DNA from: CAYYTU01 sp964474655
GTDB taxonomy: Bacteria; Chloroflexota; Anaerolineae; B4-G1
Assembly (NCBI GenBank): GCA_964474655.1
Contig: CAYYTU010000132.1
Coordinates: 1-5,712, forward strand
Direction of reading: 5' to 3'
DNA length: 5,712 nt
The notes below the pieces were generated by a model. That model searched no databases. It worked only from the letters and a program-made list of their open reading frames with translations, and was not told where the DNA came from. The position numbers were made by a program, and so were the translations under genes. The stretch's first letter is position 1, and each line of letters opens with the position of its first letter. Positions 5,684-5,712 of this stretch are shown here, one piece after another.

Positions 5684-5712
5684 ATTATAGACTATTCCTA
5701 AATTAGACTCAA
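5684..5712 (-). promoter_or_regulatory. Sigma70-type promoter of the large surface-protein gene
   Basis: On the minus strand TTGAGT (5707-5712, at the window edge) and a perfect TATAAT (5684-5689) are separated by 17 bases within an AT-rich stretch. Transcription would begin near 5677, giving a leader of about 68 bases that includes the stem-loop and the AAGGAG site. Any upstream activator sites lie outside the window. Confidence 0.8.

Overview
The window most likely comes from a Chloroflexota bacterium (Anaerolineae/Caldilineae-like). This rests on the style of its dominant gene: a very large exported protein made of DUF11 repeats, a GGGIYN-type beta-helix, a Calx-beta domain and an internal YLPLVLRN motif. 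DNA composition is GC-rich inside the large gene and nearer neutral outside it. I could run no database search, so the taxonomic call is an inference from recognised patterns. All convincing genes lie on the minus strand.

Right to left, in the direction of transcription. A sigma70-type promoter at the extreme right edge (5684-5712) leads through a leader of about 70 nt, with a stem-loop, into a 1433-residue secreted or surface protein (1308-5609). Past its stop is a hairpin-rich stretch (1150-1287) that includes a perfect 16-bp stem at 1181-1216. Next to this is an unlisted fossil at 957-1148: the C-terminal end of a tyrosine recombinase/integrase that keeps the HxxR, Trp and Tyr positions but is broken by an in-frame TGA. 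Its own intrinsic terminator survives at 912-947. A consensus-like promoter (878-906) then serves a tRNA-Gln(CTG) gene (743-813).

A stretch of about 280 bases with no convincing gene follows. At the left end is a small gene (50-394) for a ribbon-helix-helix protein with a two-CxxC zinc-ribbon-like tail. Its promoter (434-462) has a perfect inverted repeat over the -10 box, which suggests autorepression. The first 27 bases are a 9-nt periodic repeat that resembles a dispersed intergenic repeat.

The genes do not form one operon. Each has its own promoter, and terminator or hairpin structures separate them. I see no complete defence, toxin-antitoxin or biosynthetic system. The most notable points are the domain nested inside a DUF11 domain of the large protein, the integrase fossil, and the self-operator architecture of the small regulator.
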